From contig DASTBT010000047.1 of assembly GCA_035711865.1 (NCBI GenBank), positions 1 to 5,991 of the forward strand: a DNA stretch of 5,991 bases. The letters are read 5' to 3'. The notes below the pieces were generated by a model. The model saw only the letters and a program-made list of their open reading frames with translations. It was not told where the DNA came from and made no database searches. The translations under genes and the position numbers were made by a program. Below, one piece after another: positions 1-4,959 of this stretch (position 1 is its first letter; each line of letters opens with the position of its first letter). The stretch comes from JAOUEA01 sp035711865 (GTDB taxonomy: Bacteria > Actinomycetota > UBA4738 > HRBIN12).

Positions 1-1270
1 ATACCGTGTGCTCTCGGCTTCACCCGAGCTGTTCTTCCGCATCGACGGCCGCCGCATCACGACCAGGCCCATGAAGGGCACCGCACGACGTGGCCGATGG
101 TCCGCGGAGGACGAGGCCGTCGCGGCACGCCTGCGCGGATCGGTGAAGGACCGAGCCGAGAACGCGATGATCGTGGACCTGCTGCGCAACGACATGGGCC
201 GGATCGCGCGCACCGGGTCGGTCCGCTGGGGCGACGTCTTCGACCTCGAGCGCTACGAGACGGTCTGGCAGCTGACATCGACGGTGTCCGCCGAGATCGA
301 CGGCGGCGTGCGCCTCGTCGACGTCTTCCGCTCGCTGTTCCCGAGCGGTTCGGTGACCGGGGCTCCCAAGGTGCGCACGATGGAGATCATCGCCGAGCTC
401 GAGGACTCCCCGAGAGGCGTCTACTGCGGGTCGGTGGGCTTCCTCGCGCCGCCCGGGTCGGACGCGCCCGCGGCCCGGTTCAACGTGCCGATCCGCACCG
501 TCGTGCTCGATGCGGAGACCCGCACGGCCGAGTACGGGGTCGGCGGCGGCATCACCTGGGACTCGAGCGCCGCCGGCGAGTACGAGGAGACGGTCGCCAA
601 GGCCGGCGTGCTCACGGCGCGGCGCCCGCGCTTCGAGCTCTACGAGACTCTCCGACACGATCCGGGGGACGGGATCCTCCATCTGGATCGGCACCTGGCC
701 AGGCTGCGGAGCTCGAGCGCCTACTTCGGGTTCGCCGCCCTCGACGAACAGGAGGTGGTGCGAGCGCTCGAACAGGCGGCGAACCGCTTCCCCGACCGGC
801 CGGCTCGTCTGCGCGTCGCGGTGGACCGGCTCGGGAAGGTCGACGCCGGCGCGACCGCCCTCGTGGCCCCGGCCGAGCCGGTGCACGTCGCGGTCGACCT
901 CGGCCACCCCGTGGACCACACCGACCCGATGTTGTTCCACAAGCACAGCCTGCGGGGCCCCTACGAGGATGCCCGTGCTCGGCACCCCGATGCCGACGAG
1001 GTCGTGCTCACGAACGACCGTCGTGAGATCACCGAGGCCACGATCGCGAACGTGGTCGTCTCGGTGGACGGACGCTGGGTCACCCCCCCGCTCGATGCCG
1101 GGCTGCTCCCGGGCATCGGCCGAGAGATCGCGCTTGCGGAAGGGTGGCTCGCCGAAGGCACGATCACGATCGACGATCTGTGGCGGGCCGACGTCGTGGA
1201 GCTGATCAGCGACGTTCGCGGCAGACGGCCGGTCGTCCTGCTGGATCGGCCCCGCGCACCGACCGCTTAA
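1..1270 (+). CDS. pabBC: Fused aminodeoxychorismate synthase component I / aminodeoxychorismate lyase (PabB-PabC), 5' end cut by window
   Basis: The reading frame is open from base 2 (Tyr-Arg-Val-Leu-Ser-Ala-Ser-Pro-Glu-Leu), so the true start lies upstream. Residues below count from the GTG at 8. Residues 1-200 are the C-terminal half of a chorismate-binding domain: SASPELFF, PMKGT (21-25), DRAENAMIVDLLRND (48-62), FPSGSVTGAPK (111-121) and GGGITWDS. PabB enzymes carry a Lys in P-I/M-KGT where anthranilate synthases carry Ala, so Lys23 points to p-aminobenzoate rather than tryptophan synthesis. Residues about 208-415 are a fold-type IV PLP domain like PabC, with the likely PLP Lys312 (FHKHSLR), TEATIAN (342-348), LPGIGRE and SDVRGRRPV. 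Together they would make p-aminobenzoate for folate from chorismate, with ammonia from a PabA glutaminase not seen here. About 200 N-terminal residues are probably missing. The TAA stop interlocks with that of the converging minus-strand gene in the palindrome TTAA. Confidence 0.93.
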   Translation, partial: YRVLSASPELFFRIDGRRITTRPMKGTARRGRWSAEDEAVAARLRGSVKDRAENAMIVDLLRNDMGRIARTGSVRWGDVFDLERYETVWQLTSTVSAEIDGGVRLVDVFRSLFPSGSVTGAPKVRTMEIIAELEDSPRGVYCGSVGFLAPPGSDAPAARFNVPIRTVVLDAETRTAEYGVGGGITWDSSAAGEYEETVAKAGVLTARRPRFELYETLRHDPGDGILHLDRHLARLRSSSAYFGFAALDEQEVVRALEQAANRFPDRPARLRVAVDRLGKVDAGATALVAPAEPVHVAVDLGHPVDHTDPMLFHKHSLRGPYEDARARHPDADEVVLTNDRREITEATIANVVVSVDGRWVTPPLDAGLLPGIGREIALAEGWLAEGTITIDDLWRADVVELISDVRGRRPVVLLDRPRAPTA

Positions 1271-1449
1271 CTGTCCGGGTCGGCGGGGGCCGGCTCTCCC
1301 GGGAAGCGGTAAGGGTGCATCACCCGTTCGTCGAGCGGGCAGGCGCAGAGCGGGCATCGAGGCGGCTCCTCGTAGACGAGCACCGTTCGCTCGCAGTAGG
1401 GGCACGCGCCTTCGCGCATCGCAGGGGGCTCGGCGATCTCGTTCGTCAT
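1267..1449 (-). CDS. Small double-CxxC zinc-ribbon-like protein (60 aa), function unknown
   Basis: The predicted protein has 60 residues. Cys16-x2-Cys19 (CPYC) and Cys32-x2-Cys35-x-Cys37 (CPLCAC) are spaced as in a small zinc ribbon, so structural zinc binding is likely but inferred. No membrane segment or signal peptide is visible, and the tail is Pro/Ala/Asp-rich. I chose the ATG at 1449. A GGAG lies about 13 nt upstream, which is rather far. The ATG at 1419 would trim ten residues but keep all five cysteines. An upstream extension to 1548 is in frame but rich in Arg and Pro and unlikely to be translated. The TAA stop (1269-1267) overlaps the pabBC stop (1268-1270), so the two genes converge with no space for a terminator. 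I do not recognise a named family. An RNA-binding, adaptor or rubredoxin-like role is possible. Confidence 0.66.
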   Translation of the reverse strand: MTNEIAEPPAMREGACPYCERTVLVYEEPPRCPLCACPLDERVMHPYRFPGEPAPADPDS

Positions 1450-1552
1450 GGGCGTGGGTGCGCTCCGGGGGGAGCGGTCTCCCAGGAACCATCGGCGGGC
1501 CCTCCGGCTACCTTGAATCAGGCAGCGTGGGACCGGCCCCCGCGGCAAAGGG

Positions 1553-1579
1553 AGAGGCCCTCCCGAAGGGAGGGCCTCT
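1553..1579 (-). terminator. Strong perfect hairpin between the two small zinc-protein genes, probable terminator
   Basis: A perfect 12-bp inverted repeat (1553-1564 with 1568-1579) closes a 3-nt loop. It lies 26 nt past the stop of the minus-strand CxxxxC gene. Read on the minus strand it is followed by CCCTTTG, a weak U stretch, so it is an imperfect intrinsic terminator or an mRNA 3'-end stabiliser. It could also stop antisense read-through from pabBC on the other strand, although no U run follows there. Confidence 0.65.
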
Positions 1580-1605
1580 GAGGGGCTCTGGATCGTGGGA
1601 TCGGG

Positions 1606-1809
1606 TCAGGCCGCGGCCTTGCGACTCTTCCGCTTGCCTCGGGGCACGTAGCTATGCACGGGCTCGTGCTGCCAGCAGTACTGCCACTTGTTGTAGCGCG
1701 AGAGCTTCGTGCCGCACGTGGGCTCGGCACAGACGCGATCACCTGCGTATTGCCTGTTTGGCCGCGGGAGCGTCCGGACGGCCGCGCCCCGGTACCTCTC
1801 CTCTGCCAC
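1606..1809 (-). CDS. Small CxxxxC-x12-CxxH protein with basic tail (67 aa, or 70 aa from GTG 1818), function unknown
   Basis: The protein carries Cys27-x4-Cys32-x12-Cys45-x2-His48 (numbered from the 1809 start), a probable single zinc site, around the segment LSRYNKWQYCWQH. The last ten residues are strongly basic (RGKRKSRK followed by three Ala), which suggests nucleic-acid contact. From memory, short actinobacterial proteins with a C...C..LSRYN...C..H core are common and mostly uncharacterised. Start choice: on the minus strand AAAGGA (1825-1820) sits 10 nt before the GTG at 1809 but only 1 nt before the GTG at 1818. The 1809 start is therefore favoured, while 1818 would add three residues. 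A 10-bp leader hairpin lies just upstream of the ribosome site. A strong hairpin follows the stop, so this looks like a one-gene transcript. Confidence 0.7.
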   Translation of the reverse strand: MAEERYRGAAVRTLPRPNRQYAGDRVCAEPTCGTKLSRYNKWQYCWQHEPVHSYVPRGKRKSRKAAA

Positions 1810-1819
1810 GTCGTTCACA

Positions 1820-1825
1820 TCCTTT
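1820..1825 (-). promoter_or_regulatory. Ribosome binding site deciding the start of the CxxxxC small protein
   Basis: On the minus strand this reads AAAGGA, one of the few clear Shine-Dalgarno-like sequences in the window. It stands 10 nt from the GTG at 1809 and 1 nt from the GTG at 1818, which favours the shorter protein. Confidence 0.5.
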
Positions 1826-1828
1826 CGG

Positions 1829-1861
1829 GCGAGGCCGATGACGGGTCGATGTCGGCCTCGC
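1829..1861 (-). promoter_or_regulatory. Leader hairpin just upstream of the ribosome site of the CxxxxC small protein gene
   Basis: 1829-1838 and 1852-1861 form a perfect 10-bp G+C-rich stem with a 13-nt loop. In the minus-strand transcript the stem ends three bases before AAAGGA. It could tune ribosome access or message stability, or end read-through from the upstream hydratase gene. No U run follows it, which argues against a classical intrinsic terminator. Confidence 0.45.
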
Positions 1862-1870
1862 TTGCACGTT

Positions 1871-1897
1871 GTTCGAACGGTGAAGGTGAACGGTTCA
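1871..1897. repeat. Paired GAACGGT repeats with palindromic edges, possible operator
   Basis: GAACGGT occurs at 1875-1881 and 1888-1894, exactly 13 bp apart. The first copy is part of the palindrome GTTCGAAC (1871-1878). The second is part of TGAACGGTTCA (1887-1897), an 11-bp palindrome with one central base. The cluster lies about 60 bp upstream of the start of the CxxxxC small protein, where a promoter would be expected. It may be a dimer-binding site for an unknown regulator. I cannot pick out a convincing -35/-10 pair. Confidence 0.35.
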
Positions 1898-1933
1898 TTC
1901 CGCCGTGTGCGCTCCGTGTGACGCCCTCGTGAG

Positions 1934-1960
1934 GCGAACCGCAGGTTCTGCCTGCGGCGC
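1934..1960 (-). terminator. Hairpin right after the enoyl-CoA hydratase stop, possible terminator
   Basis: CCGCAGG (1939-1945) pairs perfectly with CCTGCGG (1951-1957) around a 5-nt loop. The stem extends by three more pairs (1934-1936 with 1958-1960) past a two-base AA bulge. It begins two nt after the minus-strand TGA. No U run follows, so it would act as a weak or factor-assisted terminator, or protect the 3' end. Confidence 0.5.
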
Positions 1961-1962
1961 AG

Positions 1963-2739
1963 TCAGTCCGGGCCGAAGTTTGGTTCGCGCTTCTCCAGGA
2001 ACGCCTGCATGCCCTCGCGTTGATCGGGGGAACCGAACAGCTCGACGAACAGGCTGCGTTCCCGCGCGATGGCCGGAGCTCCGGGGTCATCCAGGGCGGC
2101 CTTGATCGCGGCTTTCGCGGCCGCCAGCGCTCGCCGGGGCCCTTTCGCGAACGCGCGCGCGGCCTCGACGGCGGTCGGGAACGCCTCGGCGGCCGGCAGG
2201 ACCCGGTCGGCGATGCCGAGAGCAAGAGCCTCGTCGGCGGCGACCGAGCGACCGGTGTACAGCAGGTCCCGGGTCGGACCCACGCCGATCGACCGCGTGA
2301 GTCGGTGGGTCCCGCCGGCGCCGGGGATCACGCCGATCCGGATCTCCGGCTGGCCGACGATCGCATCGTCGCCCAGGTACCGCAGGTCGGCCCCGAGCGC
2401 GAGCTCGAGCCCACCCCCCAGCGCGTACCCGTTCACGGCCGCGATCGAGATCTTTGGGATCTCCTCGAGCAGGTCGCTCGCCCCTCCCAGGGCATCGACG
2501 GTCGGACGCACCTCGTCGGGCCCCCAGTTCGCCATCTGCTTGATGTCGGCACCGGCGGCGAAGATGCGTTCGCCTCCCCACAGCACGAGCGCGCCGACCT
2601 CGTCGCGGCTCGCCGCCTCCTGGATCGCCGATCCCAGCTCCGTGGCGAGCTGTAGGTCGATCACGTTCGCGGGGGGACGGTCGAGTCGCACGATGCCGAC
2701 GCCGTCGTCGACCTCGAGGGTCACGTAGTCGCCCATCAC
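1963..2739 (-). CDS. Enoyl-CoA hydratase/isomerase family protein (crotonase)
   Basis: A complete crotonase-fold protein of 258 residues, the usual length. FAAGADIKQM (60-69) and NGYALGGGLELAL (103-115) form the CoA site and oxyanion hole. Glu112 (GGGLE) and Glu132 (GQPE) are exactly 20 residues apart, like Glu144 and Glu164 of rat mitochondrial hydratase, so trans-2-enoyl-CoA hydration is likely. IPGAGGTHRLTR and the C-terminal EGMQAFLEKREPNF are also typical. The role is probably beta-oxidation or a related acyl-CoA pathway, but the chain-length preference cannot be read. Two starts are adjacent: GTG at 2739 and ATG at 2736. There is no Shine-Dalgarno sequence. TAGCAT (2752-2747), overlapping the previous gene's stop, lies 7 nt before the GTG, which allows a leaderless start there. 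The gene follows the NmrA-like gene on the same strand by about 10 nt, so they probably form a pair. Confidence 0.93.
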   Translation of the reverse strand: MMGDYVTLEVDDGVGIVRLDRPPANVIDLQLATELGSAIQEAASRDEVGALVLWGGERIFAAGADIKQMANWGPDEVRPTVDALGGASDLLEEIPKISIAAVNGYALGGGLELALGADLRYLGDDAIVGQPEIRIGVIPGAGGTHRLTRSIGVGPTRDLLYTGRSVAADEALALGIADRVLPAAEAFPTAVEAARAFAKGPRRALAAAKAAIKAALDDPGAPAIARERSLFVELFGSPDQREGMQAFLEKREPNFGPD

Positions 2740-2746
2740 GATCGCG

Positions 2747-2752
2747 ATGCTA
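2747..2752 (-). promoter_or_regulatory. Possible internal -10 element for a leaderless hydratase transcript
   Basis: The minus strand reads TAGCAT, matching TAnnnT. It lies 7 nt before the GTG at 2739 and its first three bases are the TAG stop of the NmrA-like gene. The same hexamer stands before the NmrA-like gene. A chance match is quite possible because the motif is short. Confidence 0.35.
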
Positions 2753-3640
2753 CCCGGGCCCGGGGGCCCCCGACGCCGCCGTCATCAGCGTCTCACGCAC
2801 CGTTCGTTCCAGCGGCGTGAGCGACACACCGAAGGCGCCGGCCGCAGGGGCCGCGTCGGCCCGCGCCGGTCCCGTGACGGCATCGACGACGTGTGCGGAG
2901 ACCTCACGCCCCAGGAGCCGCGAGAGCCGGATGCGTGCCGTGCCGCCGTCGAGATGTTCGGGCACGGCGGCCTGGCCGGCGAGCATGGCCACGAGCTCGT
3001 CGGAGGTCACTGGGTCGGGACCCTCCAGCGCCCAGGTGCCCGCGAGAGCGACGTCGAGGTCGTCGGCGACGGCGAGCACGGCGGCGAGGTCGCCCACCGC
3101 CACCGGGGCGAGCGATCGGTCGCCCGACCCCCAGACCACCGGTGGATCCTGCAACGCACCGGCGACCGTCGCGACGAACCACAGCGAGCCCGTGCCCACC
3201 ACTGGGGCACTACGGATCACGGCGTGCTGCAGCCCCGAGGTGGTCACCGCTTCCTCGGCGAGCCCTTTCGCACGCAGGAAGGGCACCGGAGACTCCGCCG
3301 AGGCTCCGGGGACCGACACGAACACGAAACGGTGCACGCCGGCCTCCCGGGCAGCGGCGAGGGCTCGCACGGTGGACCCGTGGTTCGCGTCGAGGAGGGC
3401 ATGGTCGTGGGGCTGGTCCGGGCCACCCACCAGGTGCACGAGCGTGAACACGCCGGCCAACACCTCGGCGAGCGCATCCGCGTCGTCGAGGCGTTCGAGC
3501 GTGACCTTCGCTCCGAGGGCACGCAACGGCTCGGCCTCCTCCGGATCTCGAACGGCGGCCCGCACCTCGTCCTTCTGAGCGAGCAGCGGCACCAGGGCGT
3601 GCCCCACCGGGCCGGACGCACCCGTGACCATCACCGCCAT
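2750..3640 (-). CDS. NmrA-like / atypical short-chain dehydrogenase family NAD(P)-binding protein
   Basis: This 296-residue protein opens with a Rossmann fingerprint, VTGASGPVG (5-13), followed by AAVRDPEEA (28-36), where Arg31 could bind the NADP 2'-phosphate. Other family signs are VHLVGG (68-73), RFVFVSV (104-110) and FLRAKGLAEEAVTTSGLQHAVIRSAPV (121-147). In the last segment Lys125 is kept, but the usual Tyr of YxxxK is Phe121, as in many NmrA-like members that sense or bind dinucleotides or reduce quinones. VGDLAAVLAV (182-191) is another common family element. Substrate and catalytic activity are unknown. ATG 3640 is chosen because the fold begins three residues later. ATG 3631 would cut into the first strand. 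There is no Shine-Dalgarno sequence, and TAGCAT lies 6 nt before the ATG, suggesting a leaderless message. It is divergent from the Fur-family gene and leads into the hydratase gene. Confidence 0.85.
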   Translation of the reverse strand: MAVMVTGASGPVGHALVPLLAQKDEVRAAVRDPEEAEPLRALGAKVTLERLDDADALAEVLAGVFTLVHLVGGPDQPHDHALLDANHGSTVRALAAAREAGVHRFVFVSVPGASAESPVPFLRAKGLAEEAVTTSGLQHAVIRSAPVVGTGSLWFVATVAGALQDPPVVWGSGDRSLAPVAVGDLAAVLAVADDLDVALAGTWALEGPDPVTSDELVAMLAGQAAVPEHLDGGTARIRLSRLLGREVSAHVVDAVTGPARADAAPAAGAFGVSLTPLERTVRETLMTAASGAPGPG

Positions 3641-3646
3641 GGCCAG

Positions 3647-3652
3647 ATGCTA
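3647..3652 (-). promoter_or_regulatory. Predicted -10 element of the NmrA-like gene (leaderless)
   Basis: The minus strand reads TAGCAT, matching the actinobacterial TAnnnT pattern, with exactly 6 nt before the ATG at 3640. Transcription would then begin at or next to the A of the start codon. No good -35 is visible. TTGCAA on this strand (3678-3673) is 20 bp upstream, too far for an ideal spacer. Confidence 0.5.
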
Positions 3653-3667
3653 CCGAGGGTGCGCATC

Positions 3668-3708
3668 TGCACTTGCAATGGCCTGCATGCACCTGCAAGG
3701 TGCTGCTA
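3668..3708. promoter_or_regulatory. Phased TGCA half-site array, probable operator of the Fur-family regulator
   Basis: Four six-base elements, TTGCAA (3673-3678), CTGCAT (3683-3688), CTGCAA (3693-3698) and CTGCTA (3703-3708), start exactly 10 bp apart, one helical turn. Extra TGCA copies lie at 3668-3671 and 3688-3691. The outer CTTGCA (3672-3677) and TGCAAG (3694-3699) form an inverted repeat. The array sits between two divergent start codons, covers the -35 region of both and touches the predicted -10 of the Fur-family gene. From memory, the Streptomyces Nur site is TTGCAA-like halves separated by 5 bp. Here the gap between halves is 4 bp, so identity is inferred. Confidence 0.55.
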
Positions 3709-3712
3709 CCAT
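3707..3712 (+). promoter_or_regulatory. Predicted -10 element of the Fur-family gene (leaderless)
   Basis: TACCAT matches TAnnnT and ends 6 nt before the ATG at 3719. This mirrors the geometry on the opposite strand. It overlaps the last half-site of the TGCA array, so a bound repressor would block polymerase. Confidence 0.5.
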
Positions 3713-3718
3713 CGAGCC

Positions 3719-4159
3719 ATGGAGAGGAGGGGACCGGACCTCAACGACGTGATGGACGAGCTGCGCGCCAGGGGCCTCCGCATGACGCCGCAGCGGCGCG
3801 TGATCGTCTCGGAGGTGATGCGCACCCGGGGGCACATCTCCCCCAGCGTGATCGCCCGCAAGGTGCAGGGCGACATGCCGGGGGTGAACGCGTCGACGGT
3901 CTACCGCACGCTCACACTGCTCGAGGAGGTCGGCGTGCTCTCGCACTCCCACCTCGAGACCGGCGCGGAATACCACCGTTCCGAGGACGCCGAACACGTT
4001 CACCTCACGTGCGGCAGGTGTGGCAAGGACGACCCGCTCTCGCTCGAAGAGGCTCGCAAGCTTCAGGAGCTGATCCGCCGGCATCACGGTTTCGAGGCCG
4101 ATCTGACCCACTTCGCGATCACGGGCCGCTGCGAGGCCTGCGCGGCCGAGGCGAGCTAG
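3719..4159 (+). CDS. Fur-family metal-responsive transcriptional repressor, possibly Nur-like (nickel)
   Basis: A complete Fur-family protein of 146 residues. The N-terminal winged helix (about 7-80) has LRARGLRMTPQRRVIV and the recognition helix NASTVYRTLTLLEEVGV (57-73). The C-terminal half holds two CxxC pairs, Cys98/Cys101 and Cys138/Cys141, the structural zinc site. Candidate sensory histidines are His39, His76 and His78 (HSH), His86, His93, His95, His122, His123 and His131. From memory, the nickel regulator Nur uses an HxH before the dimer domain and a late His, which this pattern resembles, but Zur or Fur is not excluded. I chose ATG 3719 because it gives a normal-length N-terminus and TACCAT lies 6 nt upstream. 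There is no Shine-Dalgarno sequence before it, and the purine-rich run just inside the gene is too far from GTG 3749 to serve one. Context: divergent from the NmrA-like gene, tail-to-tail with the nickel/cobalt importer, with TAG stops overlapping in CTAG. Confidence 0.92.
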   Translation: MERRGPDLNDVMDELRARGLRMTPQRRVIVSEVMRTRGHISPSVIARKVQGDMPGVNASTVYRTLTLLEEVGVLSHSHLETGAEYHRSEDAEHVHLTCGRCGKDDPLSLEEARKLQELIRRHHGFEADLTHFAITGRCEACAAEAS

Positions 4160-4959
4160 CGCTCCGTCGATCGACCGCCGCCCTGCCGCTCGGCGTCGGC
4201 GAGGGCGGGGAAGAACCCGAACGGCAGCTCCAGCCGGTTCGCCGCCATCAGCGGCTCGTCGGCCAGGATCTCAACCGTGCGCCCGTCGGCCACCATCCTG
4301 CCTTCGTTCATCACGAGCGACCTGGGGCAGAGCTCCAACGCGTAGGGCAGGTCGTGCGTGACCATCAACATCGTGATGTCGAGCGAGCGCAGGATGTCGG
4401 CGAGCTCCCGACGGCTCGCCGGGTCGAGGTTCGACGACGGCTCGTCGAGCACGAGGATCTGGGGTCTCATCGCCAGCACCGTGGCCACTGACACCCGCCG
4501 CCGCTGGCCGAAGCTCAGGTGGTGGGGCGCCCGGTCGGCGAACGCTTCCATGCCGACCGCCGTCAGCGCCTGGACCACGCGTTCCTCAAGCTCGTCGCCC
4601 CTCAGGCCCAGGTTCGCCGGGCCGAACGCCACGTCGTCGCGCACCGTCGGCATGAACAGCTGATCGTCGGGGTCCTGGAACACGATGCCCACCCGGCGTC
4701 GCACTTCGCGCAGGTGCTCCTCGACGACCGGCAGACCGCCGACCCGGACCCATCCCGCCTGTGCCTGGTGCACGCCGTTCAGGTGCAGCACCAGCGTGGA
4801 CTTGCCGGCGCCGTTGGGTCCCAACAGGGCCACCCGCTCCCCGCGGCCGATCGCGAGATCGACGCCGAACAGCGCCTGGGTACCACCCGGATAGGCGAAG
4901 GCGAGATCCTTGACCTCGAGGGCCGGACCGCGGGCGATCTCGTCGACCGGCTCGGTCAT
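4156..4959 (-). CDS. cbiO: ECF-type cobalt/nickel transporter ATP-binding protein CbiO
   Basis: A complete 267-residue ABC ATPase. It has Walker A GPNGAGKST (47-55), the Q-loop Gln95 in GIVFQDPDDQLF, the signature LSFGQRRRV (148-156), Walker B ILVLDEP (168-174) with catalytic Glu173, D-loop SNLDP and H-loop His202. GIVFQDPDDQLF and LSFGQ in place of LSGGQ are typical of energy-coupling-factor A components, including CbiO and NikO. It would power metal uptake on the cytoplasmic face through CbiQ. ATG 4959 overlaps the cbiQ stop as ATGA (4959-4956), so translation is probably coupled. In-frame codons upstream belong to the overlapping cbiQ region and are not coding in this frame. The TAG stop interlocks with that of the Fur-family gene. 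A Ni2+ versus Co2+ preference cannot be told from this subunit. Confidence 0.94.
   Translation of the reverse strand: MTEPVDEIARGPALEVKDLAFAYPGGTQALFGVDLAIGRGERVALLGPNGAGKSTLVLHLNGVHQAQAGWVRVGGLPVVEEHLREVRRRVGIVFQDPDDQLFMPTVRDDVAFGPANLGLRGDELEERVVQALTAVGMEAFADRAPHHLSFGQRRRVSVATVLAMRPQILVLDEPSSNLDPASRRELADILRSLDITMLMVTHDLPYALELCPRSLVMNEGRMVADGRTVEILADEPLMAANRLELPFGFFPALADAERQGGGRSTER

Noticed and set aside
20..1492. 490-residue minus-strand open frame opposite pabBC
   Set aside because: Its composition is the Arg/Pro/Asp-rich pattern of a high-GC antisense shadow, with no recognisable domain. The + strand frame has clear PabB and PabC motifs.
1458..1841. + strand open frame across the hairpin and the CxxxxC gene
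   Set aside because: No motif, no ribosome site, a low-complexity product, and it would span a strong hairpin. The minus strand has a clear Cys/His motif and a Shine-Dalgarno-like sequence.
2020..2728. Two + strand open frames opposite the enoyl-CoA hydratase
   Set aside because: They are Arg/Ser/Ala/Pro-rich shadows of a gene with full crotonase motifs.
2747..3718. Long + strand extension in frame upstream of the Fur-family ATG
   Set aside because: It is antisense to the NmrA-like gene, low-complexity, and would add over 300 residues to a protein whose family starts about 10 residues before the LRxxGLRxTPQR motif.
3720..3732. Purine-rich GGAGAGGAGGGG as a Shine-Dalgarno for a later Fur-family start (GTG 3749 or ATG 3752)
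   Set aside because: The distance from AGGAGG is 18-21 nt, too far. The run encodes residues 2-5 from ATG 3719.
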